Source: an uncultured Bacteroidales bacterium (lineage in GTDB: Bacteria > Bacteroidota > Bacteroidia > Bacteroidales > Muribaculaceae). Taken from it: a stretch of 32,844 nucleotides of DNA. Shown in pieces: positions 7,123 through 16,248 of the stretch (position 1 is its first letter; the number at the start of each line of letters is the position of its first letter). The DNA is taken from NCBI GenBank assembly GCA_902784675.1, contig CACZVR010000068.1, positions 1 through 32,844 of the forward strand. Direction: 5' to 3'. The position numbers were made by a program, and so were the translations under genes. The notes under the pieces are model-generated. The model had not been told where the DNA came from. It saw nothing but the letters and a program-made list of their open reading frames with translations, and ran no database searches.

Positions 7123-10100
7123 ATGAAAAAAATCTTTCTTTTCTTGACTTTCGTCATTATGGCGATGTCATTGTCGGCAGCCCCTGTTGACCAGGCGACA
7201 GCCATGAGGAAAGCGCAAAGTTTTCTGAATGAATTTTATGGAGGTCAGATTATGGCACCATCGGCCAAGCAACCCGTGTTGCTTAAAGCCGAGATGGGAA
7301 GCGTGATGCGCCATCAACCTGTCTATTACATTTTCAACACGTCAACCACCTTCCTCGTTGTTGCCGGTGATGACCGTGCCGAGGAAATCCTGATGGTGGG
7401 TGACCGTCCTTTGAGAGATGTGAATAACTTGCCCATGGGTATGCGTGACATGCTGGGGCAATACAAAGATCAGATTATGTATCTGCAGGAGCATCCGGGC
7501 ATGCGTTCAAGCACGCTGGTCGTTCCTAAAGCTCCGAGTCTGAATGCTACGACCTATGGCCCACTGCTGACCTGCAACTGGGACCAGGAGGCACCTTATT
7601 ATAATCAGTGTAAATTCGGTAGCTACCAGTGCTTGACGGGCTGTCCCGCCACATCGGCGTCGATGGTGTTCTACTTCTGGAAGTATCCCACCGCAGCGAC
7701 TCCCGTTGTTCCTGGCTACAAGTCCACCATCAGCTATTCAAGCTATGGTTCCAAGAGCTACACTCACTCGGCATTGCCCTCAACGACGTTTGACTGGGCC
7801 AATATGCTGGATGATTACACTGGCAGCTACACGACTGCCCAGGGAACCGCAGTGGCCACGCTGATGCACTATGTGGGTCAAGCCGAGCGCATGGGTTATG
7901 GAACGAGTGCAGCAGGTGGTAGCGGTGTGAGTGTTGACAGTGTATGCAACATTCGTGACGCTTTCACCTTCTTCGGTTATGATTCCAGCACCACCCGCTT
8001 CGTCAAGAAGACCAGTGCCTATAGCGGTGGCACCACGCTCTATACCGATTCTCAGTGGGCTGCGTTGATTCAAGAGGAGATGGCCGCGGGCCGTCCCATC
8101 GTCTTCTGTGCCGTTAGCTCCAATGCCGGTGGCCATGCCTTCAACGTTGACGGTTATCGCAGCAGTGATAACAAATACCACATCAACTTCGGTTGGAGTG
8201 GTGACGGTAACGCTTGGTGTGCGCTTAACTCCTTCGGTTACAGCAGCTACAACTTCAATGTGTATCAGCAGATGGTGATCGGTATCCAGCCGCCCAGTGG
8301 CTCGACTGCCACTCCGACGCTGAGTGTCAGCCCCACTTCGCTGAGCTTTAGCACAACGGTTGGTCAGACGGTGACCAAAACCTTCACCGTTACCGGTAGC
8401 AACCTCACTGGCAATGTGACCTTGACCAAGACCGATGCCAATGGCGCTTACACCATTTCTCCCACGACGATTAGCGCTAGTGCAGCAGCCAGCGGTGCCA
8501 CTGTTACGGTGACCTATAATCCGTCGGCAGCTGGCACGCAAACTGGCAGCATCTCTATCGCAAGCAGCGGTGCTACCAGCAAGACGGTATCGTTGTCGGG
8601 TACTGCCACGGCAGCAGCACTGGAGACCTATACTCCTGTGATGAGTGCCGCCAACAGCAGCTACATCACTACCACCAGTTTCCGTGCTAACTGGACCGAC
8701 CAGACCACCAGCTCGAATGTGTCGAGCTACACGCTGCAAGTGAACGAGAAGGGCAGCACTCCCGCTACCTCACAGCTGGCCAGCATCGACCTGAGCGGTG
8801 TGACGCAAGTCACCAACAGCGATGGTTACTTGACCGACGTGGCCAGCAACATCGCCACCTATCTGGGCACCGGCTGGACGGCTTCAACCTATGTTTATGC
8901 CAACACGGGCATGCTCATTACTGGTGGTAACCTGGTATCGCCCACCTATAGTCTGAGCGGCTACAGCAACGTGACTGTTAAGGTGACCGCTTACTCCTAC
9001 TACTCGAGCTACTATGGCAACGCCACCTTGAGCGTGGGCACCGGTAGCCAGACCAAGACGCAGGCTCTGAGCGACACCAATACCGAGTACACCTTTGTGC
9101 TGAATTGCTCATCGAGCGACAAGGTGACCATCGGTTCCACAAGCAACTATATCAGCGTTAGCAAGATTGAGATCTATGCTGGCGACGCAAGCGTTAACTC
9201 GTTCAATGCCAGCGAGACCGGCGGCGAGACCTCACGCACCATCACCGGCATCACCAACAAGTACTACACCGTGAACAACCTGAAGGAGGGTGGCACGTTT
9301 GTATATAAGGTGAAAGCCATCTACACCGACGGTACCCAGAGCGCTTGGAGTAACGAGCAAGAGGTTACCTTGACTCAACCCGCTGCCGCAACTCCTACCC
9401 TCACTGTGACTCCCGCAACATTGAGCATGTCGGCTTACACGGGCGAGACTGCAACCGCCACCTTCAAGGTAACGGGTGCTGACCTCACCGGTAATGTGAC
9501 GCTCACCAAGAGCGGCTCGAGCGTCTTCAGCATCACGCCCACCACCATCACGGCTGCCAATGCCGCCAATGGCGTGAACGTGACTGTGACCTACGCTCCC
9601 ACCGCAACGGGTACGCAGACTGCAACCATCACCATCGCCAGCTCGGGTGCCGAGAGCAAGACCGTGACCTTGACGGGTACGGCAACCTCTGCTCCCATCA
9701 CGACCTACACTCCCGTGATGAGCGCTGCTAACAGCAGCTATGTCACCAGTTCGAGCTTCCGTGCCGACTGGACCGACCAGACTGCCAGCGCCAACGTGGC
9801 CAGCTACACCCTGCAAGTGAACGGTCAGGGTGGCTCGACTCCGTCGACCGGCACCACCTTGCTGGGCAGCATTGACGGTAGCGTCTACACTGGCAGCTAC
9901 AAGACCATCACGCTGAGTTCACCGTGGGGTGGTTCAAATGTCAAGGGTGGTAACAATGCCGTTTACTTCACCAAGAGTGGTAAGATTACCTTCACCATTC
10001 CTTCGGGCTACAGCAATGCCACCTTCAGTGTCAAGATCAAGACCGTGAGCGGTACCTATGGCTCGGGTAATATCACTGTCGCTTCGGCACAGACATCGGC

Positions 10101-10689
10101 CGTTGGCCACACCTTCGCAAAGGGTGAGACCTACACCTGGATTGTGACCGGTAGTGCCGGTGAGAAGATTACCCTTACCACGACCGACAGCAGCTACTCG
10201 CCTGACATGTCGCTGATCGAGGTTTATGCCGGCAATACGACGCTCAACGCCACCGAGACAGGTGACGCTACAGCTCGCACCATCACCGGTATCACCAACA
10301 AGTACTACACTGTCAATAATCTTACTGCTGCCACTACCTATACTTATAAGGTTAAGGCTATCTACACCGACGGCAGCGAGAGCGCTTGGAGTAATGAGCA
10401 GACCGTCACCTTGAATGATGAGGAGCCTGCCGCTACCCCGACCCTGACTGTTACGCCCACCAGCTTGAGCATGACTGCCAACATGGGTGCAACCAAGACC
10501 GCTACCTTCAAGGTAACGGGTGCTGACCTCACCGGCAATGTGACGCTCAGCCTGAGCGGAGCAAGCGTCTTCAGCATCACGCCCACCACCATCACTGCCG
10601 CAAACGCTGCTAATGGTGTTAACGTGACTGTGACCTACGCCCCCACCGCCTATGGAATGCCACCATTAACAAGGCTAATCCTGTACTGA
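7123..10689 (+). CDS. Secreted C10-family cysteine peptidase with tandem beta-sandwich units, C-terminus lost by frameshift
   Basis: The 1188-residue product starts with a signal peptide (MKKIFLFLTFVIMAMSLSAA), then a Spi/inhibitor-I69-like pro-domain (about 25-125, with YYIFN and FLVVAGDDRAEEIL). The streptopain-type peptidase domain covers about 140-390: NWDQEAPY (152-159), catalytic C174 in QCLTGCPATSAS, catalytic H338 in GGHAFNVDGY, and INFGWSGDGNAW. From residue 397 come long repeats that each begin TPTL[ST]V[ST]P and combine a choice-of-anchor-D-like sandwich with Fn3-like strands: unit 1 at 397, unit 2 at 757, unit 3 at 1105. Unit 3 breaks after VTVTYAPTA, followed by unrelated residues and a TGA. 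The homologous continuation is in another frame (10653-11603). The peptidase domain is intact, so a truncated enzyme could still be active. Substrates are likely host or dietary proteins (inference from family). Confidence 0.9.
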   Translation: MKKIFLFLTFVIMAMSLSAAPVDQATAMRKAQSFLNEFYGGQIMAPSAKQPVLLKAEMGSVMRHQPVYYIFNTSTTFLVVAGDDRAEEILMVGDRPLRDVNNLPMGMRDMLGQYKDQIMYLQEHPGMRSSTLVVPKAPSLNATTYGPLLTCNWDQEAPYYNQCKFGSYQCLTGCPATSASMVFYFWKYPTAATPVVPGYKSTISYSSYGSKSYTHSALPSTTFDWANMLDDYTGSYTTAQGTAVATLMHYVGQAERMGYGTSAAGGSGVSVDSVCNIRDAFTFFGYDSSTTRFVKKTSAYSGGTTLYTDSQWAALIQEEMAAGRPIVFCAVSSNAGGHAFNVDGYRSSDNKYHINFGWSGDGNAWCALNSFGYSSYNFNVYQQMVIGIQPPSGSTATPTLSVSPTSLSFSTTVGQTVTKTFTVTGSNLTGNVTLTKTDANGAYTISPTTISASAAASGATVTVTYNPSAAGTQTGSISIASSGATSKTVSLSGTATAAALETYTPVMSAANSSYITTTSFRANWTDQTTSSNVSSYTLQVNEKGSTPATSQLASIDLSGVTQVTNSDGYLTDVASNIATYLGTGWTASTYVYANTGMLITGGNLVSPTYSLSGYSNVTVKVTAYSYYSSYYGNATLSVGTGSQTKTQALSDTNTEYTFVLNCSSSDKVTIGSTSNYISVSKIEIYAGDASVNSFNASETGGETSRTITGITNKYYTVNNLKEGGTFVYKVKAIYTDGTQSAWSNEQEVTLTQPAAATPTLTVTPATLSMSAYTGETATATFKVTGADLTGNVTLTKSGSSVFSITPTTITAANAANGVNVTVTYAPTATGTQTATITIASSGAESKTVTLTGTATSAPITTYTPVMSAANSSYVTSSSFRADWTDQTASANVASYTLQVNGQGGSTPSTGTTLLGSIDGSVYTGSYKTITLSSPWGGSNVKGGNNAVYFTKSGKITFTIPSGYSNATFSVKIKTVSGTYGSGNITVASAQTSAVGHTFAKGETYTWIVTGSAGEKITLTTTDSSYSPDMSLIEVYAGNTTLNATETGDATARTITGITNKYYTVNNLTAATTYTYKVKAIYTDGSESAWSNEQTVTLNDEEPAATPTLTVTPTSLSMTANMGATKTATFKVTGADLTGNVTLSLSGASVFSITPTTITAANAANGVNVTVTYAPTAYGMPPLTRLILY

Positions 10690-11424
10690 ATGCCGCTACC
10701 AACATCTCCAGCACCGGTTTCACTGCTAACTGGACGCACGACGTGGATGCTTCGAGCGTATCGAGCTACACTATGTATGGCACGCTGACCGCACAGCCCA
10801 GTGGAGATGATGAACCCACGACGACCCTGCTTGGCAGCCTCGATGGCAGCAACTACACCGGCAGCTATGCCAGCATCACGCTGACCTCGCCCTGGAGTGG
10901 TACCAACGTCAAGGCTGGAAACGGTGCCATTTATACCAAGAACAGCACTTCGAGCTGGTGGTGGAATTCGACGACGACCTATGGCTACATTTACTTCACG
11001 GTTCCTTCGGGATACAGTAATGCTACCTTCACTGTTCAGATTACCACCGCTAACAATAGCTATGGTACCGGTAACATCACCGTGAAGTCGGCCAAGACTT
11101 CGGCAGTGGGCTACACCTTCACCCAGGGTGGAACCAAGACATGGACTGTGACGGCAAGTGCAGGTGACAAGATCACCATCTACTCGACCGACAGCAGCTA
11201 CTCGCCCGATATGGCCTACATCGCCATCTATGCTGGCACGATGAACCTGAATGCTACCGCAACCGGTGACAACACCGACTTTGTGATCACCGACATCGAC
11301 GCTGGTTCAACTGGCATCACCTTGAGCAACCTGGTAGAGGGTGGAACCTACTCCTACTACCTCGTTGCCAACTATGTTGACGGCACCACTTCCACCAGTA
11401 ACACCCAGGAGGTAACGCTCGTTA
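8311..11424 (+). repeat. Three tandem repeat units of about 1.0-1.1 kb in the peptidase gene
   Basis: Units start at 8311, 9391 and 10435 (spacing 1080 and 1044). Each encodes TPTL..., a LTGNVTL strand, ISPTTI or ITPTTI, V[TN]VTY[NA]P[ST]A, then PV[ML]xAA[NT]xS and an embedded jelly-roll segment with GYSN and ending in IYAG or VYAG. Units 2 and 3 are close at DNA level around FSITPTTIT, with shared runs such as the AACGTGACTGTGACCTACGC stretch. The third unit carries the frame break. Confidence 0.85.
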
Positions 11425-11603
11425 GCCTTAACATGGGTGGCAATACCGGTATCAACTCGCTTGTTGTTGACGGTGACGAGGTAGAGTCTGTGACCTATGT
11501 CAACATGTCGGGTGTTCAGAGCGATGAGCCTTGGGACGGTGTCAACATCGTGGTTACCCGCTATCGCAGCGGTGCTGTGAAGAGCAGCAAGGTTAAGTAC
11601 TAA
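10653..11603 (+). pseudogene. Detached C-terminal part of the C10 peptidase (frame-shifted)
   Basis: Open in a different frame from the upstream gene. From about 10653 the frame reads WNATINKANPVLNAATN, matching the PVMSAANSS strand of units 1 and 2, then a jelly-roll segment with GSLDGSNYTGSY, PSGYSNATFTVQITT and DSSYSPDM, nearly the same as unit 2. The end (SVTYVNMSGVQ to GVNIVVTRYRSGAVKSSKVKY) looks like the C-terminal sorting tail of many Bacteroidales surface proteins, possibly read by a type IX secretion system. The first in-frame start candidate is GTG at 10743, without a ribosome-binding context, so separate translation is doubtful. It is best read as the missing C-terminus of the gene upstream. 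Confidence 0.8.
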
Positions 11604-11650
11604 TGCCTATCAGGGGGAATTACCCCCAACGGATAAACATCACTGATTGT

Positions 11651-11690
11651 GAGGGTGACGCCGATTGTGGCGCCACCCTCATTATTGTTA
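11651..11690 (+). terminator. Terminator after the peptidase gene
   Basis: GAGGGTGACGCC (11651-11662) pairs with GGCGCCACCCTC (11669-11680) at 11 of 12 positions with a 6-nt loop, followed by ATTATTGTTA. A smaller GGGGG/CCCCC hairpin at 11613-11627 precedes it. Confidence 0.75.
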
Positions 11691-11729
11691 CAGAATTATA
11701 AAATCTCACAACATCCATCATAAAAACCA

Positions 11730-11759
11730 AGAAAACTTTTGGAGTTTTGAAAGTTTTCT
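11730..11759 (+). promoter_or_regulatory. Inverted repeat on the tetR promoter, candidate TetR operator
   Basis: AGAAAACTTT (11730-11739) and AAAGTTTTCT (11750-11759) are a perfect 10-bp inverted repeat with a 10-nt centre. It covers the -33 element and the whole spacer up to the -7 element, where a bound repressor dimer would block RNA polymerase. Its place directly upstream of a TetR gene supports autoregulation and control of the efflux operon; no binding data are available. Confidence 0.55.
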
Positions 11760-11768
11760 GTAATTTTG
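11738..11768 (+). promoter_or_regulatory. Promoter of the tetR-efflux operon
   Basis: TTTG (11738-11741), 19 nt, TAATTTTG (11761-11768). Both elements are exact. Transcription would begin near 11775, ahead of the ATG at 11805. Confidence 0.7.
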
Positions 11769-11804
11769 TGCCCTAAATAAGAACAACCATTGCGATATTA
11801 TTCA

Positions 11805-12419
11805 ATGGACACAAGAGAAAGGATTGTCACTGAATGCAGTAAGATGCTGATGAGCGTTGGCCCCACGTCGATGACGATGGATGAAGTTGCGCGCGCTTGC
11901 GGCATCTCGAAGCGCACCCTCTATGAAATATTCCCTGATAAGCGCACCCTCATCGGTGAATGCATCCACCACGAACATGAGGTCAAGAACGCGGCGATGA
12001 AAGAGATCTTCGCCACATCGTCAAATTGTTTTGAGGCGATGTATCGGGTTTATCAGCGTGCGCGCAAGATGTATGAGTCGACATCGGTGGCGTTTTTCAA
12101 TGATATCAAGCGCTTGTACCCCGACATTTTTGAAAAGCATGTTGAGAACGAGAAGACTGTGATTACCGGCATTGCGTCGGTGCTGCGTCAGGCTCAGGAC
12201 GAGGGCTTGGTTATCAAACGCATCAACCCTGAGATTGCTGCCTACTTGTTTTCCCAGTCGTTGCGCGTTTTGCATGAGAATTTCAACGGTGCCAAATACG
12301 GTTTCAAGCAGGAAGACATGTTTGAGCATGTGTTCATCAGCTTCCTGCGCGGCGTGGCCACCATCAAGGGAATTGAGATGATTGAGTATCTTGAGAACCA
12401 ACAACAGCAAAATCAATAA
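11805..12419 (+). CDS. TetR/AcrR family transcriptional regulator
   Basis: A 204-residue regulator from ATG 11805; an in-frame TTG at 11790 would add five residues but is less likely. Residues 1-50 hold the TetR helix-turn-helix: RERIVTECSKML, then TSMTMDEVARACGISKRTLYEIFPDK, with the typical KRTLYEIF recognition helix. The rest is an alpha-helical ligand-binding and dimerisation domain of normal length, variable as expected. It leads an operon of TolC, adaptor and RND permease (12 nt to tolC), so it most likely represses this pump and responds to an exported compound. The candidate operator is at 11730-11759. Confidence 0.92.
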   Translation: MDTRERIVTECSKMLMSVGPTSMTMDEVARACGISKRTLYEIFPDKRTLIGECIHHEHEVKNAAMKEIFATSSNCFEAMYRVYQRARKMYESTSVAFFNDIKRLYPDIFEKHVENEKTVITGIASVLRQAQDEGLVIKRINPEIAAYLFSQSLRVLHENFNGAKYGFKQEDMFEHVFISFLRGVATIKGIEMIEYLENQQQQNQ

Positions 12420-12431
12420 CTACACAATACA

Positions 12432-13769
12432 ATGTTCAACAAGAAACTTTTCTACATTATTTTATTAGTATTAGTTGGCGGTGCCATGAGCGCCCATGCG
12501 CAACTGTCGCTGTCGCTCGACGAGTGTGTGCGCATCGCCCTGAACGAGAATCCCACCATCAAGGTGAAGGAGATGGAGATCACTCGCGTGGATTACAGCC
12601 GCAAGGAGGTGCTGGGCCAGTTGTTGCCGACAGTTAACCTGGCAGGCCAATACACCCGAAACCTGTCGCTGCAGACGATGTACATGGACACCCCGAATGG
12701 CACCATGGCCATCAAGATGGGTAGTGACAACACCCATGCAGGCGGTTTCCAAGCCCAAATTCCGCTGGTTGTGCCGCAGTTGTGGAAATCCATCAAACTG
12801 AGCGAGAACCAGATTCTGCAGAATGTGGAGGCTGCTCGAGCCAACAAATTGTCGTTGGTCAATCAGGTGGAAAAGGCCTATTATGCCCTGATGCTTGCGA
12901 AGGACAGCAAGCGTGTCATTGAGGAAAACCATGCCACCGCCAAGTTGAACGCCGATATTTTCCAGAAGAAATTTGAACTGGGTGCTGCGTCGGAGTATGA
13001 TGTGCTTCGAGCCAATGTCGCTGTGACCAATTTGGAACCTGCTATTCTTGAGGCCGAGAACTCCATTACTGCCCTGAAGCTGCAACTCAAGTTGCTCATG
13101 GGCATGGACGTGCGTCAGGACTTTGAACCCAGTCAGCAATTGGATGAATTCAAAGGCGAAATGTATGCTCGCGTGATGAGCAACACCTTGGGGGCAGACA
13201 CCACACTGGCCAACAACACCAGCCTCAAGTCATTGGACTTGCAGACAGACTACCTGAAGAAAGTCCTTGATGTGCAGAAGATGGCATGGTATCCCACGTT
13301 GACGGGTAGTGCAAGCATGATGTGGCACTCGATGAACAACGGCAGCCCCTTCTCGGGCCTGCGCTGGAGTCGTGCCTCGAATGTGGGCTTAACCCTGGCG
13401 TTCCCCATCTTCCAGGGCGGCCAACGCTACTACAAGCAGAAACAAGCCGAGATTGCTGTTGATGAGATGAAGTGGCAGCGCGAGAATTTGGAGCGCAGCC
13501 TTCATGTTCAGGTCGCCACTCAGAACGACGTCATCGCCAAGAACCTCAAGCAGATCGAGAGCAACGAGGGTGGTGTGAAGATGGCCGAGAAAGCCAATGA
13601 CATCATGCAGCAGAGTTTCAAGATCGGTGCCGCAACGTTCATCCAGCTGCGCGATACCGAGGACGCCTTGATGGCAGCCCGCTTGGCTTACTATCAGGCC
13701 ATCTACAACTACCTGGTTGCCGAGAGCGACCTGGAGCATGTGCTGGGCAACACGCACTATGTGAGATAA
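12432..13769 (+). CDS. TolC family outer-membrane efflux channel
   Basis: The 445-residue product has a signal peptide (MFNKKLFYIILLVLVGGAMSAHA, cleaved before QLSLSL) and the two-fold outer-membrane-efflux-protein repeat. The first repeat begins LSLDECVRIALNENP, and its counterpart in the second half is LKSLDLQTDYLKKVLDVQKMAWYPTLTGSASM. Long heptad-like helices (about 130-215 and 340-420) form the periplasmic tunnel. AFPIFQGGQRYYKQKQAE is the classic loop before the second helix. It forms the outer-membrane exit duct for the adaptor and permease that follow. Confidence 0.93.
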   Translation: MFNKKLFYIILLVLVGGAMSAHAQLSLSLDECVRIALNENPTIKVKEMEITRVDYSRKEVLGQLLPTVNLAGQYTRNLSLQTMYMDTPNGTMAIKMGSDNTHAGGFQAQIPLVVPQLWKSIKLSENQILQNVEAARANKLSLVNQVEKAYYALMLAKDSKRVIEENHATAKLNADIFQKKFELGAASEYDVLRANVAVTNLEPAILEAENSITALKLQLKLLMGMDVRQDFEPSQQLDEFKGEMYARVMSNTLGADTTLANNTSLKSLDLQTDYLKKVLDVQKMAWYPTLTGSASMMWHSMNNGSPFSGLRWSRASNVGLTLAFPIFQGGQRYYKQKQAEIAVDEMKWQRENLERSLHVQVATQNDVIAKNLKQIESNEGGVKMAEKANDIMQQSFKIGAATFIQLRDTEDALMAARLAYYQAIYNYLVAESDLEHVLGNTHYVR

Positions 13770-13811
13770 ATGAGGCATTAGAAATTAACATCAACAACAT
13801 ATCAAACAACA

Positions 13812-14825
13812 ATGAAAACGAAGAAATTTTTTCCGATTGTGATGCTCGTTCTGGCATTGGCATCTTGTTCCAGCAAGGACGAAAAGAAGACAGTCGAAGT
13901 CAAGGAAGAACTGCCCATCGTCGAGGTGGTGACTATCGGTGAGGAATCGGTGAAACAGACTAGTGAGTACACGGGAACCGTTGAGGCCTTCAAGACAAAC
14001 AACATCTCGTCGAACAGCGGTAGCCGCATCAAGCGCATCCTGGTTGACGTGGGGTCGCGTGTGGCACGAGGTCAGCGTCTGGTTATCCTTGACGATGTGA
14101 ACATCGCCCAGCAGCAGATTGCCCTTGCCAACATGAAGCGTGAATTGGACCGCGCCCGTGAGTTAGTGAAAATTGGCGGCGGCACACAGCAGGCTGTGGA
14201 TCAGCTGCAGGCACAATATGATGCCACCGCACGCGCTATCCGCACCATGCAAGAGAATACCGTGCTCACCTCGCCCGTGAGCGGCGTGGTGACTGCCAAG
14301 AACTATGATGCCGGTGACCTGCCTGCAGGCTTGCCCATTCTCACCATTGAGCAGCAGCAACCCCTCAAGGTCATCGTCAATGTCAACGAGAGCGAGTATC
14401 CGCACGTGAAGCGTGGCATGCCCGTGACGGTGAAGTTTGACACCTATGGTGACGAGGTTTTCCAAGGTCAGGTTTATCTGATTCATCCCACAGTTGACGC
14501 CACGAGCCGCACTTTCCAAGTCGAGGTGGCCATCACCAACCGCCAGGACAAGGTGCGCACCGGTATGTTTGCCCGTGTGAACTTCAACTATGTCACCACT
14601 CACAGCGTCGTGGTTCCTGACCGCGCCGTGCAGAAGCAGGTGGGCTCGGGTGTTCGCTACGTCTGGGTTTACCAGGGCGGTGAGGTTGAACTGCGCGAGG
14701 TTGAGTTGGGTCAGCGTCTGGAGGACCGCTATGAGATCAAGGGCGGACTGGTAGCCGGTACTCAAGTTGTTATCGCCGGTGCTTCTCGCCTGCAAGACGG
14801 TGCTAAAGTACAACTCAAGAAATAA
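13812..14825 (+). CDS. RND efflux periplasmic adaptor (membrane fusion) lipoprotein
   Basis: The 337-residue adaptor bridges the inner-membrane permease and the TolC channel. The N-terminus has a lipobox (LVLALASC, lipid Cys at 19), so it is tethered to the membrane. A barrel-sandwich (biotinyl-lipoyl-like) domain follows: GSRIKRILVDVGSRVARGQRLVILDD (about 72-97), a short helical hairpin (about 98-145), the returning half with TVLTSPVSGVVTAKNYDAGD, a beta-barrel (about 185-260) and the membrane-proximal domain ending GASRLQDGAKVQLKK. Length is slightly short for the family, typical of Bacteroidales. It lies 42 nt after tolC. Confidence 0.92.
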   Translation: MKTKKFFPIVMLVLALASCSSKDEKKTVEVKEELPIVEVVTIGEESVKQTSEYTGTVEAFKTNNISSNSGSRIKRILVDVGSRVARGQRLVILDDVNIAQQQIALANMKRELDRARELVKIGGGTQQAVDQLQAQYDATARAIRTMQENTVLTSPVSGVVTAKNYDAGDLPAGLPILTIEQQQPLKVIVNVNESEYPHVKRGMPVTVKFDTYGDEVFQGQVYLIHPTVDATSRTFQVEVAITNRQDKVRTGMFARVNFNYVTTHSVVVPDRAVQKQVGSGVRYVWVYQGGEVELREVELGQRLEDRYEIKGGLVAGTQVVIAGASRLQDGAKVQLKK

Positions 14826-14882
14826 ATCAAGTTTTGATGGCCATCGAAACTTGATGGTTAGTGATTAGAGGTTAGTGATTAG
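14826..14882. repeat. 30-bp palindrome and 14-bp tandem repeat between adaptor and permease genes
   Basis: ATCAAGTTTTGATGG (14826-14840) abuts CCATCGAAACTTGAT (14841-14855), a palindrome with one mismatched pair. It begins within two bases of the adaptor stop. GGTTAGTGATTAG then occurs twice (14856-14868 and 14870-14882). A degraded copy of the right arm, CCATCGGAACTTAATC, occurs near 14936. The 139-nt gap is unusually long for this operon. Confidence 0.7.
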
Positions 14883-14964
14883 TGAGGTTTTCATTCTGTG
14901 ACTACTCTACCCTGATTATCAATATTGAAAATGACCATCGGAACTTAATCAATAGATTCTAATT

Positions 14965-16248
14965 ATGAGTTTATATTCCAGTTCAGTAAAACGACCGGTG
15001 ACCACGATTCTCATCTTCGTGGCACTGATTGTGCTGGGTCTGTTCTCGCTCAGGAGCCTACCCATTGACTTGTTCCCCGACGTGGAGACCAACACCATCA
15101 TGGTGATGACCAGTTATGCGGGAACCAGTGCGTCGGACATCGAGCAGAACGTGACACGTCCCCTTGAGAACGTGCTCAACTCGGTTGAGCACCTCAAGCA
15201 CATTACGTCGAACAGCCGTGAGAACATCTCGATTGTTACCCTGGAGTTTGAATATGGTTACAATATCGAGACGTTGACCAACGATGTGCGTGACAAACTC
15301 GACATGGTGTCGAGTATGTTGCCCGATGATGCCAACACGCCCATCATCTTCAAGTTCAGCAGCGACATGATTCCCATTGTGCTGCTTTCGGTACAGGCCA
15401 CACAGAGTATGCCGGGCTTGTATAAGATTCTTGACGAGAATGTCGCCAACCCGTTGGCACGTGTCGATGGTGTGGGCTCGGTTTCCATCGCTGGTGCTCC
15501 CAAGCGTGAGGTCCATGTTTATCTGGATCCCCTGCGCATGGAGGCCTATAACTTGAGCGTCGAGACCGTTGCCGCCCTCATCGGTGCCGAGAACCGCAAT
15601 ATTCCTGGTGGTACGTTTGACATCGGTAACGAGACCTACCCCCTGCGTGTGCAGGGTGAGTTCAGCGACCCGCAGCAGATGGGCGCCATGGTCGTGGGCA
15701 TGTCGCCCAGCGGCGGTGTTGTTCATCTGCGTGACGTGGCTCGCATCGACGACTCGCTCGAGGAGCGTGCCCAGGAGAGTTTTAACAATGGCCAAAAGGG
15801 TGCGATGATCATCGTGCAGAAACAGTCGGGTGCCAACTCGGTGCAGATTTCGGAGAAGATTGCCAAGGAGTTGCCTAAGATTCAGAAGAACCTGCCCAGC
15901 GACATCAAGTTGGGTTACATTGTGGACACGAGCGATAACATCCGCAGCACTATTTCCTCGCTGGTCGAGACTGTGCTGTTCGCCCTGTTGTTCGTGGGCA
16001 TTGTGGTGTTTGTGTTCTTGGGCCGCTGGCGTGCTACCGTCATCGTGCTGGTGACCATCCCCATCTCGTTGATTGCCTCGTTCATTTACCTGTATGTGAC
16101 AGGTAACTCACTGAACATCGTTTCGCTATCGGCGCTGTCTATCGCTATCGGTATGGTGGTCGATGATGCCATTGTGGTGCTGGAGAACGTCACGACACAC
16201 ATCGAGCGTGGCTCGGCACCCATGCAGGCACCCTGGTCAAGGGTATGA
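14965..16248 (+). pseudogene. RND efflux permease, N-terminal part (frameshifted)
   Basis: The first 427 residues of an HAE-1/AcrB-type proton-driven exporter. It opens with the family hallmark SVKRPVTTILIFVALIVLG (first membrane helix) and SLPIDLFPDVETNTIMV, then the first periplasmic porter loop, then helices 2-4. D400 and D401 in MVVDDAIVVLENV are the proton-relay pair. After THIERGSAPMQA the frame runs into WSRV and a TGA, while the expected continuation resumes in another frame (TLVKGMTGVLFKQLG). Comparison with AcrB-type proteins suggests about 26 residues, including membrane helix 5, are missing. The stop overlaps the ATG of the next fragment as ATGA. Confidence 0.88.

Noticed and set aside
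6941..7126. Small plus-strand frame of 61 codons before the C10 peptidase
   Set aside because: It spans the peptidase promoter (7017-7048), is AT-rich and lysine/asparagine-heavy, and overlaps the peptidase start.
7780..9816. Minus-strand frames within the peptidase repeats
   Set aside because: Low-complexity Gly/Thr/Arg-rich translation antisense to a repetitive real gene.
14856..14882. CRISPR or VNTR in the repeated GGTTAGTGATTAG
   Set aside because: Only two copies and no spacers.
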